Positions 1 to 8,834 of a stretch of 34,157 bases of DNA are shown piece after piece (the stretch's first letter is position 1; every line of letters begins with the position of its first letter). The stretch lies in assembly GCA_009881065.1 (NCBI GenBank), contig WXFE01000039.1, positions 1 through 34,157 on the forward strand, in the 5' to 3' direction. The position numbers and the translations under genes are program-made. Below the pieces are notes generated by a model, which was not told the DNA's origin, did no database searches, and was given only the letters and a program-made list of their open reading frames with translations. The DNA is from Bacteroidales bacterium (GTDB lineage Bacteria > Bacteroidota > Bacteroidia > Bacteroidales > VadinHA17).

Positions 1-2486
1 TACATCTCGTTCCAGTGCTGAGGCTGGTTCTTGAGTTTCATGTCAAACCATGACATGATTGTATTATGCCACTCAATACGTTTTTTATAGTCAAGAATCT
101 GATGGTTCTCACCACTGACGAGTACCATCTCCACATCCTTGCCCAGGATTTTGAGGGCTGCATAATACTGCAGGCTCTCACCTGGCGGCACGTTGGTATC
201 TGCCGTTCCATGGAGGAGCAGTATGGAGTTACTGAACTTGTCAGCGTTGAATAACGGGCTGTTATCCACGTATATATCCCGTCTGTTCCAGGGATAGCTG
301 CCTGTTGTGGCGCCCGCGCTGTAAGAATAGCCCCAGTAGCCCTCACCCCAGTAGCTGGTAATATCACTGATGCCGGCATGGGCAATCGCAGTCCGGAAAA
401 TATCTGTACGTGTCTGCAGCATCATCGTGGTGAACCCTCCATACGAAGCGCCGATACATCCCACATTGTCAGCATCGGCAGACGGGAATGCTGCCAGGAA
501 CTTTTTTGTGCCTTCAATTATATCATCAATTGCCTCACGCCCCCAGCCATTTACGTGCAGGGCTGAGAAATCCTGCCCGAATCCCGTTGCTCCGGAGGGC
601 TGCAGGACATAAACCATATATCCTTCAGCGGCCCATATTTCCTTCGGATAACGGCCCCCGAAAGCTCTGCTGGTCGGTGTAGTCCCGCCATAGAAGTTTA
701 CAATGAGAGGGTACATTTTTGACGGGTCATAATTTACCGGGTAGTAAACCCTTCCATAGATGGTTGTACCCCGGGAGTTTTTGAAATTCCATTCTTCAGT
801 CTGGCAGGATATCACATCTTCGAGCCGGCCAGCAGCCGGATCACAGAGTAAGGTTGATTTCCCGGTTGACAGGTCAAGTGTATATAGTCTGTCCGGAATG
901 CATATGCTTGTTCCGCGAAGCACGGCAATACTGTTGTTTTTCGCATAGTCAACGGTAGTGATGACCTCCACCGGCACATCTATTCTTGTAAAGCTCCGTC
1001 TTTTCGGGTCAAGCCTGTAGAGATTCACGTAGTCACGTTCCGTAGCTGTAAGGTATATCTTGCCGTCCGGAGCCCAGTATGCCATCCCTGCCGCAGGGTC
1101 AAAATTGCGTGTCAGAGGCTCTGCTTTTCTGCTCTTCAGATCAAAAAGAAAGAGCTGCGTATCATAGCTGTTTGGAATCCTGCCCTCGCTCACCTTCACC
1201 CCCAGGCTGCCGAAAGTCTCCGGTCCGCCTGATACCAGCAGTTGTGTTCCGTCAGGCGAGTATTGGCATGAACCGCCGTGCAGTTTGTCGCTCCAGATTG
1301 TATCGAGGCGCATCGTGCTTATTTCCAGTTCATAGAGGGTCTGTTTTGAGAAAGGAGGCTCGCTGTAGTCCTGGCGTGAAACGGAGAAGAGAACCCTCCG
1401 GCCGTCGGGGCTGATTGCCTGCAGCATTGCTGACCTTGATCCGGCGGTAAGGGGTTGTGACACTTTCGTGCCCGGGTTATACATATACAAGTAACTCCGG
1501 TTGCGCGTTCCGGGAATACGGTCTTCGTTGTCAAAAACCCGTTTCAGATCACCTGTTTTCTCTGCCTCCTCATTCCGTGAGTAAACAAAATAATCCTCTG
1601 CAGGAGACCAGACAATTCTGCCGGCCGATTTCAGTCCGGATGCGGCAACGCTCTCTGTTCCATTCTTCATGTCATATATGATCACATCGCTCGTCTCATT
1701 CCTGTTAACCTGGTAATAGAGGCGGTCGGATTTTGGCATCCAGTCTGCCCGGAGGGCATTGTTTCGCAGGGCGAAAAGGTTCCTTTTCAGCTCCATATCA
1801 TAAACCTGGAAGGAGCTTTGGATTTTCCCGCTCCCCGCCACAACCTCATTGGTCTGGATAAGAAGATATTTGCCTGAATTGGAAAGCCTTGCTCCTGATA
1901 TGCTCACTCCTTCAAGGACATCGTTTATTGTAAGTGTCCGTGTGGGGTTCGTGCTCCATGACAGTACCGCCGAATCATTTGCTGCTGACAGGTCAGCGGC
2001 GAACCTGAGCGTTTTTTCCATACTGATGAGCTTCAGGCTCATCTCATGAATTCCTGTTCCCAGTGTCAGATCAATCTTAACAGGCCGGTCTGATGGCTTG
2101 CCCTGTGACTTCACCCTTTTACCGTTGAGACTGAGCTCGAAGATGGCATTGGTTGAAATATTGATCGAGGCTTTGGTCCACCGGTCGCTGCTGATAAAAC
2201 CAGCCATTCTGACCATCTGGTTTTCACTGTTGACTGAAGTGAGCACGCTGTCGCCCGGAATTGTTACAACAGGCCATGATTTAAGGTCTGCATCATCAGT
2301 TTGTACATTTTCAAGAAGGGCTGCCGCATCAAAAGTTTTACCGTCAACCGATGGCTGATCAGCAAAGAACGGCATAAACAGCCGGGTTACTCCGGAGATT
2401 CTCCAGTCCTGACATACAGTCTTGTTTTGTGCAGTTGTGACTCCTGTAATCAGCAACAGGAATAAAAGGCCCGTGATTTTTTTCAT
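1..2486 (-). CDS. S9 family peptidase (dipeptidyl-peptidase/acylaminoacyl-peptidase type), 3' end cut by window edge
   Basis: This is an exported serine peptidase that probably releases di- or oligopeptides in the periplasm. I read about 828 codons from an ATG at 2486 without a stop; the frame leaves the window at base 1. Residues 1-19 form a Sec signal ending near TTAQ. Residues about 30-170 look like an extra beta-sandwich domain, followed by a beta-propeller-like region. From about residue 590 comes the alpha/beta-hydrolase domain with a full triad: nucleophile Ser681 in GASYGG, Asp763 in HGTADTNVP, His795 in GENHQ. That supports an active S9 enzyme; substrate specificity cannot be read. 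Only one base separates its ATG from the stop of the M81 remnant, so its leader lies inside that broken gene. Only the last residues are missing, since the His is already in the window. Confidence 0.9.
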   Translation of the reverse strand, partial: MKKITGLLFLLLITGVTTAQNKTVCQDWRISGVTRLFMPFFADQPSVDGKTFDAAALLENVQTDDADLKSWPVVTIPGDSVLTSVNSENQMVRMAGFISSDRWTKASINISTNAIFELSLNGKRVKSQGKPSDRPVKIDLTLGTGIHEMSLKLISMEKTLRFAADLSAANDSAVLSWSTNPTRTLTINDVLEGVSISGARLSNSGKYLLIQTNEVVAGSGKIQSSFQVYDMELKRNLFALRNNALRADWMPKSDRLYYQVNRNETSDVIIYDMKNGTESVAASGLKSAGRIVWSPAEDYFVYSRNEEAEKTGDLKRVFDNEDRIPGTRNRSYLYMYNPGTKVSQPLTAGSRSAMLQAISPDGRRVLFSVSRQDYSEPPFSKQTLYELEISTMRLDTIWSDKLHGGSCQYSPDGTQLLVSGGPETFGSLGVKVSEGRIPNSYDTQLFLFDLKSRKAEPLTRNFDPAAGMAYWAPDGKIYLTATERDYVNLYRLDPKRRSFTRIDVPVEVITTVDYAKNNSIAVLRGTSICIPDRLYTLDLSTGKSTLLCDPAAGRLEDVISCQTEEWNFKNSRGTTIYGRVYYPVNYDPSKMYPLIVNFYGGTTPTSRAFGGRYPKEIWAAEGYMVYVLQPSGATGFGQDFSALHVNGWGREAIDDIIEGTKKFLAAFPSADADNVGCIGASYGGFTTMMLQTRTDIFRTAIAHAGISDITSYWGEGYWGYSYSAGATTGSYPWNRRDIYVDNSPLFNADKFSNSILLLHGTADTNVPPGESLQYYAALKILGKDVEMVLVSGENHQILDYKKRIEWHNTIMSWFDMKLKNQPQHWNEM

Positions 2487-2487
2487 A

Positions 2488-2820
2488 TTATATGTTTTTA
2501 CTGGTTTTTATGGCTTTGATTCTTCCTCTGCCGCTTTTGTCAACTGCCGAGAGGAATCCGGCAAGCTGCTTGTCCTCCTCTATGGCCGAGGCAGGCACCT
2601 GGTCGCCATAGAAGAGATGATCTGCCTTGAAATTCTTCTCTGTTGTAATCACCGGGGAGAAGCTGTTCACCTCATGCATAAATTCAGCATAAAGTATAAT
2701 CTTCTGATCCGAAGGGTTCTCTGTTGCACTGTCAGGAGAACAGGCCGTGAAACAGGCAAATATCATTGCGGTGAGAAGCGCAAGGATCAGCCTGAAGCAA
2801 ATTGCATTTCTGGAATTCAT
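2488..2820 (-). pseudogene. Truncated M81/MlrC-like lipoprotein gene (N-terminal remnant)
   Basis: The 110-codon frame opens with a hydrophobic signal and a lipobox-like FTAC, then YAEFMHEVNSFSP, which resembles the N-terminal motif of M81 (MlrC, microcystinase C) metallopeptidases (HExNxFSP). The text continues in family style (GDQ, then LAGFL) for about 60 residues. It then ends in a short basic tail and a TAA, one base before the S9 start codon. M81 proteins are usually about 500 residues with metal ligands spread along the chain, so this fragment should be inactive. No continuation is visible in another frame because the S9 gene starts at once, which points to a 3' deletion rather than a frameshift. 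A short secreted lipoprotein that is still expressed cannot be excluded, since a promoter-like element precedes it. Confidence 0.65.
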
Positions 2821-2837
2821 TATAGACGGTATTTCAA

Positions 2838-2845
2838 CAAATATA
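2838..2845 (-). promoter_or_regulatory. Bacteroidota -7 element (TATATTTG) upstream of the M81 remnant
   Basis: On the minus strand the sequence reads TATATTTG, an exact TAnnTTTG match, 17 bases before the ATG at 2820. No clear -33 TTG was found at the usual spacing. It would drive the remnant and, by read-through, the S9 peptidase. Confidence 0.5.
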
Positions 2846-3459
2846 AAAAAAGGGATTTAAAATATTAAGTTCCGTTGTAGTTGTTGATCATTGAGCCATC
2901 TGTCAATGCGATTCCGGCAGCTGTCATGAACGCAACCGGGTGACCCGCTGGTCAGATCAGGGTACATTCCCCCGCACATGGCTGCGTCACCGGTTGAGCG
3001 CCTGCCGGAGCACACTGGTCAGATCAGGGTACATTCCCCCGCACATGGCTGCGTCACCGGTTGAGCGCCTGCCGGAGCACACTGGGCAGATCAGGGTACA
3101 TTCCCCCGCACATGGCTGTGTCACCGGTCAACCGTTTGCCGGCAAGTACTGGCCAGACCAAGGCACGTTCCCTGATGGCAGAGGAGCCATTTTCCCAATT
3201 ATCCGGCGGGGAGGAAAAGAGTTCTCCCTTATATTTTGTAATTTGCCGCAGCAAACAGGAATACCATGAAAGGATCATATCCAAGCTGGAAAAGCCGTTT
3301 TTTACGGAAGAAATCGCCGGAGGCAGGTTAACGGTTGACAATGAAGAGAACAACTTGTGTTCCTGATCATTACAGATGGCCTCTCTTTATTATCGGGGAA
3401 GCGCTCATTTTCAGATGCAACATTAAATATATTAACAAGAAATCATAAATATTCAAAAA
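2846..3459. other. Divergent intergenic spacer without a supported gene
   Basis: About 610 bases lie between the minus-strand remnant and the plus-strand prolyl oligopeptidase. The middle is filled by the 67-bp tandem array described separately. From about 3180 to 3459 the sequence changes from GC-rich to AT-rich. Open frames crossing the array encode repetitive peptides and look like by-products of the repeat. No tRNA, recognisable RNA gene or clear TAnnTTTG element was found near 3460. Confidence 0.6.
2948..3176. repeat. 67-bp tandem direct repeat, about 3.4 copies
   Basis: The core GTCAGATCAGGGTACATTCC recurs at 2951, 3018 and 3085 (as GGCAGATCAG in the third) and in decayed form at 3152, always 67 bases apart. 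Copies 1 and 2 are nearly identical; copy 3 decays in its second half; copy 4 is partial. Each full unit holds small inverted repeats (CGCA-CATGGC-TGCG, and CCGG pairs around GAGCGC). The period is not a multiple of three, so this is not protein-coding repetition. There are no variable spacers, so it is not a CRISPR. Confidence 0.9.
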
Positions 3460-5556
3460 ATGAAACAGTTAACTAACCTGACGGCATTGATTATGCTGTT
3501 ACTGATTTTACCCGGTTGCGGAGACAGAAAGAGTAAAAGTGCAGAGGCTGCTGACCCCTGGTTATGGCTTGAGGAGGTTGATGCGGAAAAGTCCCTTGAC
3601 TGGGCCCGTGAACAGAACAGGCTCACGGATGAGGTTCTGACGGTGAGACCGGAATTCACGGAGCTGCGCGACAGGTTCCTCGGGGTGCTGAATGACAAGG
3701 AGAGGATTATCTACCCTAACATTACAGGAGAGATGAGCTATAACCTCTGGCAGGACGAGAAGAATGAGAGAGGCCTGTGGAGAAGGATGTCAAAAAAGGA
3801 TTACCTGGCAGGGAAGGATGTGTGGGAGACGGTTCTCGATCTGGATCTGCTTTCGGCTGAAGAAGGGAAAAAGTGGGTCTTTGGCGGAGCCTCATGGCTC
3901 GGGCCGGAAAACCGTTACTGTCTGCTCTGGCTCTCTGACGGTGGCAAGGATGAGAGTTATATCCGCGAGTTTGATGCAGTGGAGAAAAAGTTCGTCGAGG
4001 GAGGATTCTCCATTCCTGAAAGCAAAGGCAGTGCAGCCTGGGTTGACAGGGATCAGATACTTGTAGCCACCAATTACGGTCCCGGAACAATGACCTCATC
4101 GGGATACCCGGCAATGGCAAAACTGTGGAAGAGAGGTGAGGATCCGGCAAATGCAGTTACCATGCACAGTACTGACACCGCCAACATGGGTATTTTTGTC
4201 AGCGGAGGCGAGGTTAACGGAAAGCAGTATGTTTTTCTGAGTGACAATATCGGTTTCTATGAGTCGTCGACTTATCTTCTTACCCCTGAGGGGATGAAGG
4301 AACTTGACATCCCGAAGGATGTTGAGACAAGGGGGATGTTCAGGGAGGCGATGTTGCTTTACCTGCAGTCTGACTGGACTCTCAACGGCACAACATACAA
4401 GAAGGGCACGCTGGTCAGTTTTGATCTCCCTGCGTTCCTTGCAGGGAGTCCTGTGGTAAAAACACTTTACGAGCCCGGAGAGAGGGAGAGTCTTGGAGGT
4501 GTGATGTCATCCCGTGATTTCATCGTGATAGCAACGCTGGAAAACGTTCAGGGGAGACTGAGGATAATGCGTCCTGACGGAGAGAGCTGGGTCACAGAGG
4601 CTCTCCCGGTACCGGAATTCGGCACTGTCGGCCTTGCAGATGCGGATGACAAGTCAAATGACTTCTTCTTCACCTTCAGCAATCCGGTCACTCCCTCAAC
4701 CCTCTATTACGGAGACGGGAAGCAGATCAGGCCGATCAGGAAGCAGAAGGAATATTTCAATGCCACAGGTGTGAAGGTTGACCAGTATGAGGTGACATCA
4801 AAGGATGGGACGAAGATTCCCTATTTCATTGTCTATCCGGCAGAGATGGCCCTGGACGGCAGCAATCCGACCCTGATCTATGCCTATGGCGGTTTCAACT
4901 CGGCTGTCCGTCCGGGTTACAGTTCCATCACCGGTACCGGCTGGATTGAAAAGGGTGGCGTCTATGTCATTGCAAATATACGCGGAGGAGGCGAGTTTGG
5001 TCCTGAATGGCACCATTCGGCTCTGAAGGAGAAGAGGCAGAATGCGTATGACGATCTCTTTGCCGTGGCTGAAGATCTCATCTCAAGAAAGGTAACCTCG
5101 CCGGAGAGGATGGGATTCTACGGCTGGAGCAACGGCGGATTGCTGGCAGGTGTGGTCATGACACAGAGGCCTGATCTCTGGAATGCAGTTGTCATCGGGG
5201 CTCCGCTGCTTGACATGAAGCGGTACAACAAGCTTCTCGCCGGCGCAAGCTGGATGGACGAATACGGCAACCCTGACATTCCCGGGGAGTGGGAGTTCAT
5301 CAGCAAATACTCGCCCTACCAGAATGTGAAGGAGGATGTGAAATATCCGGAACCCCTGTTCATTACTTCAACCAGGGATGACAGGGTGCATCCGGGCCAT
5401 GCCCGCAAGATGGCGGCAAAGATGATTGATATGGGACATCCTGTACTTTATCACGAGACCATTGAGGGCGGCCATGGAGCAGCATCAACCAATGCTCAGG
5501 AGGCTGAGATGTGGGCACTGATGTACACCTACCTGAATATGAAGCTGGCAAAATAA
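3460..5556 (+). CDS. Prolyl oligopeptidase family serine peptidase (S9A), lipoprotein
   Basis: This is a predicted periplasm-facing enzyme cleaving short peptides after proline. The 698-residue product starts with a lipoprotein signal ending LPGC (Cys20), unlike cytoplasmic POPs. Residues about 30-420 are the beta-propeller with the family start DPWLWLEEVD. The hydrolase domain carries Ser557 in GWSNGG, Asp640 in TRDDRVHP and His672 in EGGHG, all in the order and spacing of POP. The length matches the family (about 690-720). The ATG at 3460 is used because the signal peptide starts there. The serine hydrolase pair follows after 39 bases and may share its transcript. A second S9 gene of a different subfamily lies at the left edge on the other strand. 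Confidence 0.95.
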   Translation: MKQLTNLTALIMLLLILPGCGDRKSKSAEAADPWLWLEEVDAEKSLDWAREQNRLTDEVLTVRPEFTELRDRFLGVLNDKERIIYPNITGEMSYNLWQDEKNERGLWRRMSKKDYLAGKDVWETVLDLDLLSAEEGKKWVFGGASWLGPENRYCLLWLSDGGKDESYIREFDAVEKKFVEGGFSIPESKGSAAWVDRDQILVATNYGPGTMTSSGYPAMAKLWKRGEDPANAVTMHSTDTANMGIFVSGGEVNGKQYVFLSDNIGFYESSTYLLTPEGMKELDIPKDVETRGMFREAMLLYLQSDWTLNGTTYKKGTLVSFDLPAFLAGSPVVKTLYEPGERESLGGVMSSRDFIVIATLENVQGRLRIMRPDGESWVTEALPVPEFGTVGLADADDKSNDFFFTFSNPVTPSTLYYGDGKQIRPIRKQKEYFNATGVKVDQYEVTSKDGTKIPYFIVYPAEMALDGSNPTLIYAYGGFNSAVRPGYSSITGTGWIEKGGVYVIANIRGGGEFGPEWHHSALKEKRQNAYDDLFAVAEDLISRKVTSPERMGFYGWSNGGLLAGVVMTQRPDLWNAVVIGAPLLDMKRYNKLLAGASWMDEYGNPDIPGEWEFISKYSPYQNVKEDVKYPEPLFITSTRDDRVHPGHARKMAAKMIDMGHPVLYHETIEGGHGAASTNAQEAEMWALMYTYLNMKLAK

Positions 5557-5595
5557 GGGCCTGAAGGCATATTCTCATTGACTTAAACCGTTGAC

Positions 5596-7158
5596 ATGAA
5601 AAAGATTCTGGCATTTTCACTGATGCTGCTGACCTGCATCGCAACATGGTCACAGCCCCTGAAGTCTGACGAGATCGACAGGCTTGTCAACCGTACGCTG
5701 GAGACCTTCAACGTACCGGGCATTGCCGTGGCAGTAATAAAAGATGACCAGGTAGTCCACATGAAGGGGTACGGTGTAATCTCCATTACCACCGGCAAAA
5801 AGACTGACGAAAACACCCTTTTTGCAATTGCATCCAATTCGAAAGCATTCACCTCAGCCGCTCTCGGAATACTGGTTGACGAAGGCAAGATAACCTGGGA
5901 TACAAAGGTCATTGACATTATACCGGAGTTCAGGCTTTATAATTCCTACGTTACCGAGGATTTCAATATAAAGGACCTGCTGACCCACCGGAGCGGGATG
6001 GGTCTTGGTGCAGGTGACCTGATGCTCTGGCCCGATTCATCCACGTTCACCAGGGAGGATATTATCCATAACCTGAGATATCTGAAACAGACCTCATCAT
6101 TCAGGACAAAATATGATTATGATAACCTGCTTTACATTGTTGCCGGCGAAATTGTCAGGAGGGTCTCCGGCCAGGGATGGGATGAATTTGTGGAGTCAAG
6201 GATCATGCAACCGCTTGGAATGACAAGATCTGCAGCCTCGCTCAACAGGGTGAGAGACAGGTCGAATATGATTGATGCGCACGTTCCCGTGGAAGGTGTT
6301 CTCCAGGTAGTACCAATGTATGCCAACACTCTTCTTGACCCTGCCGGCGGTATCATGAGCAGCGTGGCTGACATGAGCAAATGGGTGATGATGCAGCTCA
6401 ACCGTGGAAAATACGGCGACGGCAACAGCAGGCAGATGCTCTCTGAGACGGTGCATCGTGAGATGTGGACGCCGCAGACCATTATGCGGCTCCGCAATCC
6501 CGGGCCGTACAGGAGTCATTTTGCCGCCTACGGCCTTGGCTGGAGTCTTACCGATGTGGCAGGATACCTGCAGGCATCACATACCGGAGGACTGGCAGGC
6601 ATTGTTACCCAGGTTACCCTTATACCGGAGCTGAAGCTGGGAATAATAGTCTTCACTAACCAGCAGGAAGGCTCTGCTTTCACTGCCATAACCAACACCA
6701 TCAAGGATGGTTATCTGGATGTAAAGGGGAACGACTGGGTAAAAACCCTCAGGGAAAATGTTGACCGGAACCTCAATGAAGCAAAAAGGATAACCGACGA
6801 GATATGGGCAAAAATTGAGGCACAGCGCTCAGAGGGTGCTGATCAGGTAAGCAATGCTGTTTATACCGGCACTTATACCGATGCGTGGTTCGGAGACATA
6901 ATTATATCGGATGAGGGAGGAAAACTGCGTTTCCAGTCGGTCAGGTCACCAAAAATGTGCGGAGAAATGTTCTATTACACAGGCAACACCTTTGTCGTGA
7001 AATGGGATGACAGGTCTATGGATGCCGATGCTTGGGCGGTCTTCGCGCTCGATAAGGAGGGCAGGGCTGAAGCATTCACCATGGAGGCAATCTCACCGCT
7101 GACTGACTTCAGCTATGACTTCCATGACCTCAGTCCGAAGAGAAAGGAGAAGAGATGA
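5596..7158 (+). CDS. Exported serine hydrolase, beta-lactamase-related (S12) with C-terminal DUF3471-like domain, copy 1
   Basis: The enzyme belongs to the penicillin-binding/class C beta-lactamase-related fold; members act as D-amino-acid peptidases, esterases or lactamases, and the substrate here is unknown. A Sec signal (residues 1-19, ending TWSQ) is followed by the catalytic domain with Ser80-N-S-Lys83 (SxxK), Tyr175-D-Asn177 (YxN) and His329-T-G-G (the KTG equivalent). Residues about 405-515 form a beta-rich tail like DUF3471. The gene ends in ATGA, overlapping by four bases the start of a second copy of nearly the same length, so the two are probably translationally coupled. Resistance to beta-lactams should not be inferred from the fold. 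Confidence 0.92.
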   Translation: MKKILAFSLMLLTCIATWSQPLKSDEIDRLVNRTLETFNVPGIAVAVIKDDQVVHMKGYGVISITTGKKTDENTLFAIASNSKAFTSAALGILVDEGKITWDTKVIDIIPEFRLYNSYVTEDFNIKDLLTHRSGMGLGAGDLMLWPDSSTFTREDIIHNLRYLKQTSSFRTKYDYDNLLYIVAGEIVRRVSGQGWDEFVESRIMQPLGMTRSAASLNRVRDRSNMIDAHVPVEGVLQVVPMYANTLLDPAGGIMSSVADMSKWVMMQLNRGKYGDGNSRQMLSETVHREMWTPQTIMRLRNPGPYRSHFAAYGLGWSLTDVAGYLQASHTGGLAGIVTQVTLIPELKLGIIVFTNQQEGSAFTAITNTIKDGYLDVKGNDWVKTLRENVDRNLNEAKRITDEIWAKIEAQRSEGADQVSNAVYTGTYTDAWFGDIIISDEGGKLRFQSVRSPKMCGEMFYYTGNTFVVKWDDRSMDADAWAVFALDKEGRAEAFTMEAISPLTDFSYDFHDLSPKRKEKR

Positions 7159-8714
7159 GGAGAGCAGTTTCACTGATCCTGCTCCTGGCACTTGGCTTCG
7201 CAGTATCGGGTCAGCCTCTGTCGTCTAAAAAGATTGACAGGCTGAGCGCCAGAGTGATAAAGGAGTTTAATGTCCCGGGGGTGGCCGTGGCTGTGGTAAA
7301 GGACGGAGAGGTGATACACATGAAGGGATATGGTGTTCGTTCAATTGCCACCGGTCAGAAAACTGATGAACATACCCTCTTCGCGATAGCATCAAACAGC
7401 AAGGCGTTTACTGCTGCCACGCTGGGTATACTCGTTGATGAGGGCAAACTCAGATGGGATACCAGGGTGACTGAGATAATCCCTGAATTCAGGCTTTACA
7501 ACCCGTATGTAACCGAAGAGTTCATCATAAAGGATCTGCTGTGTCACCGGAGCGGGATGGGTGAAGGCGCTGGTGACCTGATGGGATGGCCTGATTCGGC
7601 AATGTTCACCACAGATGAGATAATACATAATCTCAGGTACCTGAAACAGGCATCATCTTTCCGGACCAGATATGACTATGATAACCTGCTCTATATCGTG
7701 GCCGGCGAGATTGTGGCGAGGGTCTCGGGACAGAGCTGGGAAGAGTTTACCGAGTCACGTATCATGAAACCTCTCGGGATGAACGAATCTGCTGCTTCCT
7801 TCAGGCGGATAAAAGACCTTTCCAATATTATTGATGCCCATGTGACGGTTGACGGCAGGCTGAAGGTGGTTCCCAAACAGGAAGCCAAGAGGCACAACTC
7901 GGTGGGAGGCATCTACAGTAATATCAGTGACATGAGTAAGTGGGTCATTCTGCAGCTCAACAGGGGGAGGCACGGCAGCAGTGCCGGAGAGAAGATTTTT
8001 TCGGAGGAGATTCACAGGGAGATGTGGAGTCCTCAGACCGTGAAGAGAGTCGGCACAACGGGGCCATACAGGAGCAACTTCGCATTCTATGGTCTGGGAT
8101 GGAACCTCACCGACATAAACGGATACCTGCAGGTCTATCATACGGGAAGTCATGCCGGCATTGAGACAAGGGTAACTATGCTTCCCGAACTCAACCTGGG
8201 GATTATTGTCTTTACCAACCAGCAGGTGCCGGAGGCACATCAGGCAATTACCAATTCAATAATTGACGGCTATCTCGGGATAAGTGGCTATGATCATGTT
8301 TCGAGACTCAGGGAGAAGGTGGAACGTGAACAGGCCATGGCAAGGGAGATTACCGATGAGGTCTGGGCAACTGTAGAGAGAAGGAGGATGGAGTCGTCTC
8401 AGGAGATCGAGGCTGAGTCATTTGCAGGGACCTACAGTGATGCCTGGTTCGGTGATATTATTATCAGTGCAGAGAATGGGCAGCTGAGGTTCAGGGCTGA
8501 AAAGTCACCCCGGATGAGGGGCGGGATGCTGCACTATACAGCCAACACTTTTATCGTGAAGTGGGATGACCGGAGCATGGATGCCGATGCCTTTGCAGTA
8601 TTCACCCTTGACAGGGAAGGAAAGCCGGTCTCATTCACCATGGAAGCCATCTCCCCTCTCACCGATTTCAGCTTTGACTTTCAGGATCTTTACCTTGTCA
8701 GAAGTGAAAAGTGA
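7155..8714 (+). CDS. Exported serine hydrolase, beta-lactamase-related (S12) with DUF3471-like tail, copy 2
   Basis: This is a full-length tandem paralogue of the preceding gene. It keeps the signal peptide, the SxxK at Ser80/Lys83, the YDN at 175-177 and the HTG at 329-331 at exactly the same residue numbers. The third motif is HTGS instead of HTGG. Similarity runs through the C-terminal tail, with shared blocks such as DAWFGDIIIS and the ending SPLTDFS. Differences cluster in the middle (residues about 225-310), where substrate loops would be expected, which suggests divergence after duplication rather than mere dosage. The last codons and the stop lie inside a heptamer repeat, so the final few residues (SEK) were shaped by it. 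Confidence 0.92.
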   Translation: MRRAVSLILLLALGFAVSGQPLSSKKIDRLSARVIKEFNVPGVAVAVVKDGEVIHMKGYGVRSIATGQKTDEHTLFAIASNSKAFTAATLGILVDEGKLRWDTRVTEIIPEFRLYNPYVTEEFIIKDLLCHRSGMGEGAGDLMGWPDSAMFTTDEIIHNLRYLKQASSFRTRYDYDNLLYIVAGEIVARVSGQSWEEFTESRIMKPLGMNESAASFRRIKDLSNIIDAHVTVDGRLKVVPKQEAKRHNSVGGIYSNISDMSKWVILQLNRGRHGSSAGEKIFSEEIHREMWSPQTVKRVGTTGPYRSNFAFYGLGWNLTDINGYLQVYHTGSHAGIETRVTMLPELNLGIIVFTNQQVPEAHQAITNSIIDGYLGISGYDHVSRLREKVEREQAMAREITDEVWATVERRRMESSQEIEAESFAGTYSDAWFGDIIISAENGQLRFRAEKSPRMRGGMLHYTANTFIVKWDDRSMDADAFAVFTLDREGKPVSFTMEAISPLTDFSFDFQDLYLVRSEK

Positions 8715-8772
8715 CAAGTTAAAAGTGGGAAGTTAAAAGTTGAAAGTGACAAGTGGAAAGTTAAAAGTAACC
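8703..8772. repeat. Heptamer tandem array, about 9-10 units of AGTKRMA
   Basis: From 8703 the sequence divides cleanly into seven-base units: AGTGAAA, AGTGACA, AGTTAAA, AGTGGGA, AGTTAAA, AGTTGAA, AGTGACA, AGTGGAA, AGTTAAA, then a decayed AGTAACC. AGT is fixed and the other four positions vary. The stop codon of the upstream serine hydrolase (8712-8714) lies in the second unit. Degenerate heptamer arrays of this general kind are known between genes in cyanobacteria and other environmental bacteria; their function is unclear. Confidence 0.85.
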
Positions 8773-8802
8773 AGGGTTCTTATGCAAGCGGTACATAAAC
8801 GT

Positions 8803-8810
8803 TATTTTTG
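8803..8810 (+). promoter_or_regulatory. Bacteroidota -7 element (TATTTTTG) for the PrsW-like gene
   Basis: TATTTTTG fits TAnnTTTG and lies 24 bases before the ATG at 8835. It overlaps the alternative TTG start at 8808, which argues that the TTG is promoter sequence and not a start codon. No convincing -33 TTG was found. Confidence 0.55.
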
Positions 8811-8834
8811 CAATCAAATCAGGAAACCGAACTG

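Noticed and set aside
2948..3176. CRISPR array
   Set aside because: The whole 67-bp unit repeats, with no variable spacers and no cas genes nearby.
2940..3366. Open frames of about 100 codons crossing the 67-bp array
   Set aside because: They encode the same repetitive text in two frames, start inside the repeat and show no family likeness; the period of 67 shifts the frame in each unit.
5596..8714. Beta-lactam resistance genes
   Set aside because: The S12 fold and HTG motif are shared by many esterases and peptidases; nothing in the sequence shows lactam hydrolysis.
8808..8834. TTG start for the PrsW-like protein
   Set aside because: The TTG is the end of a TATTTTTG promoter element, and the hydrophobic N-terminus starts naturally at ATG 8835.
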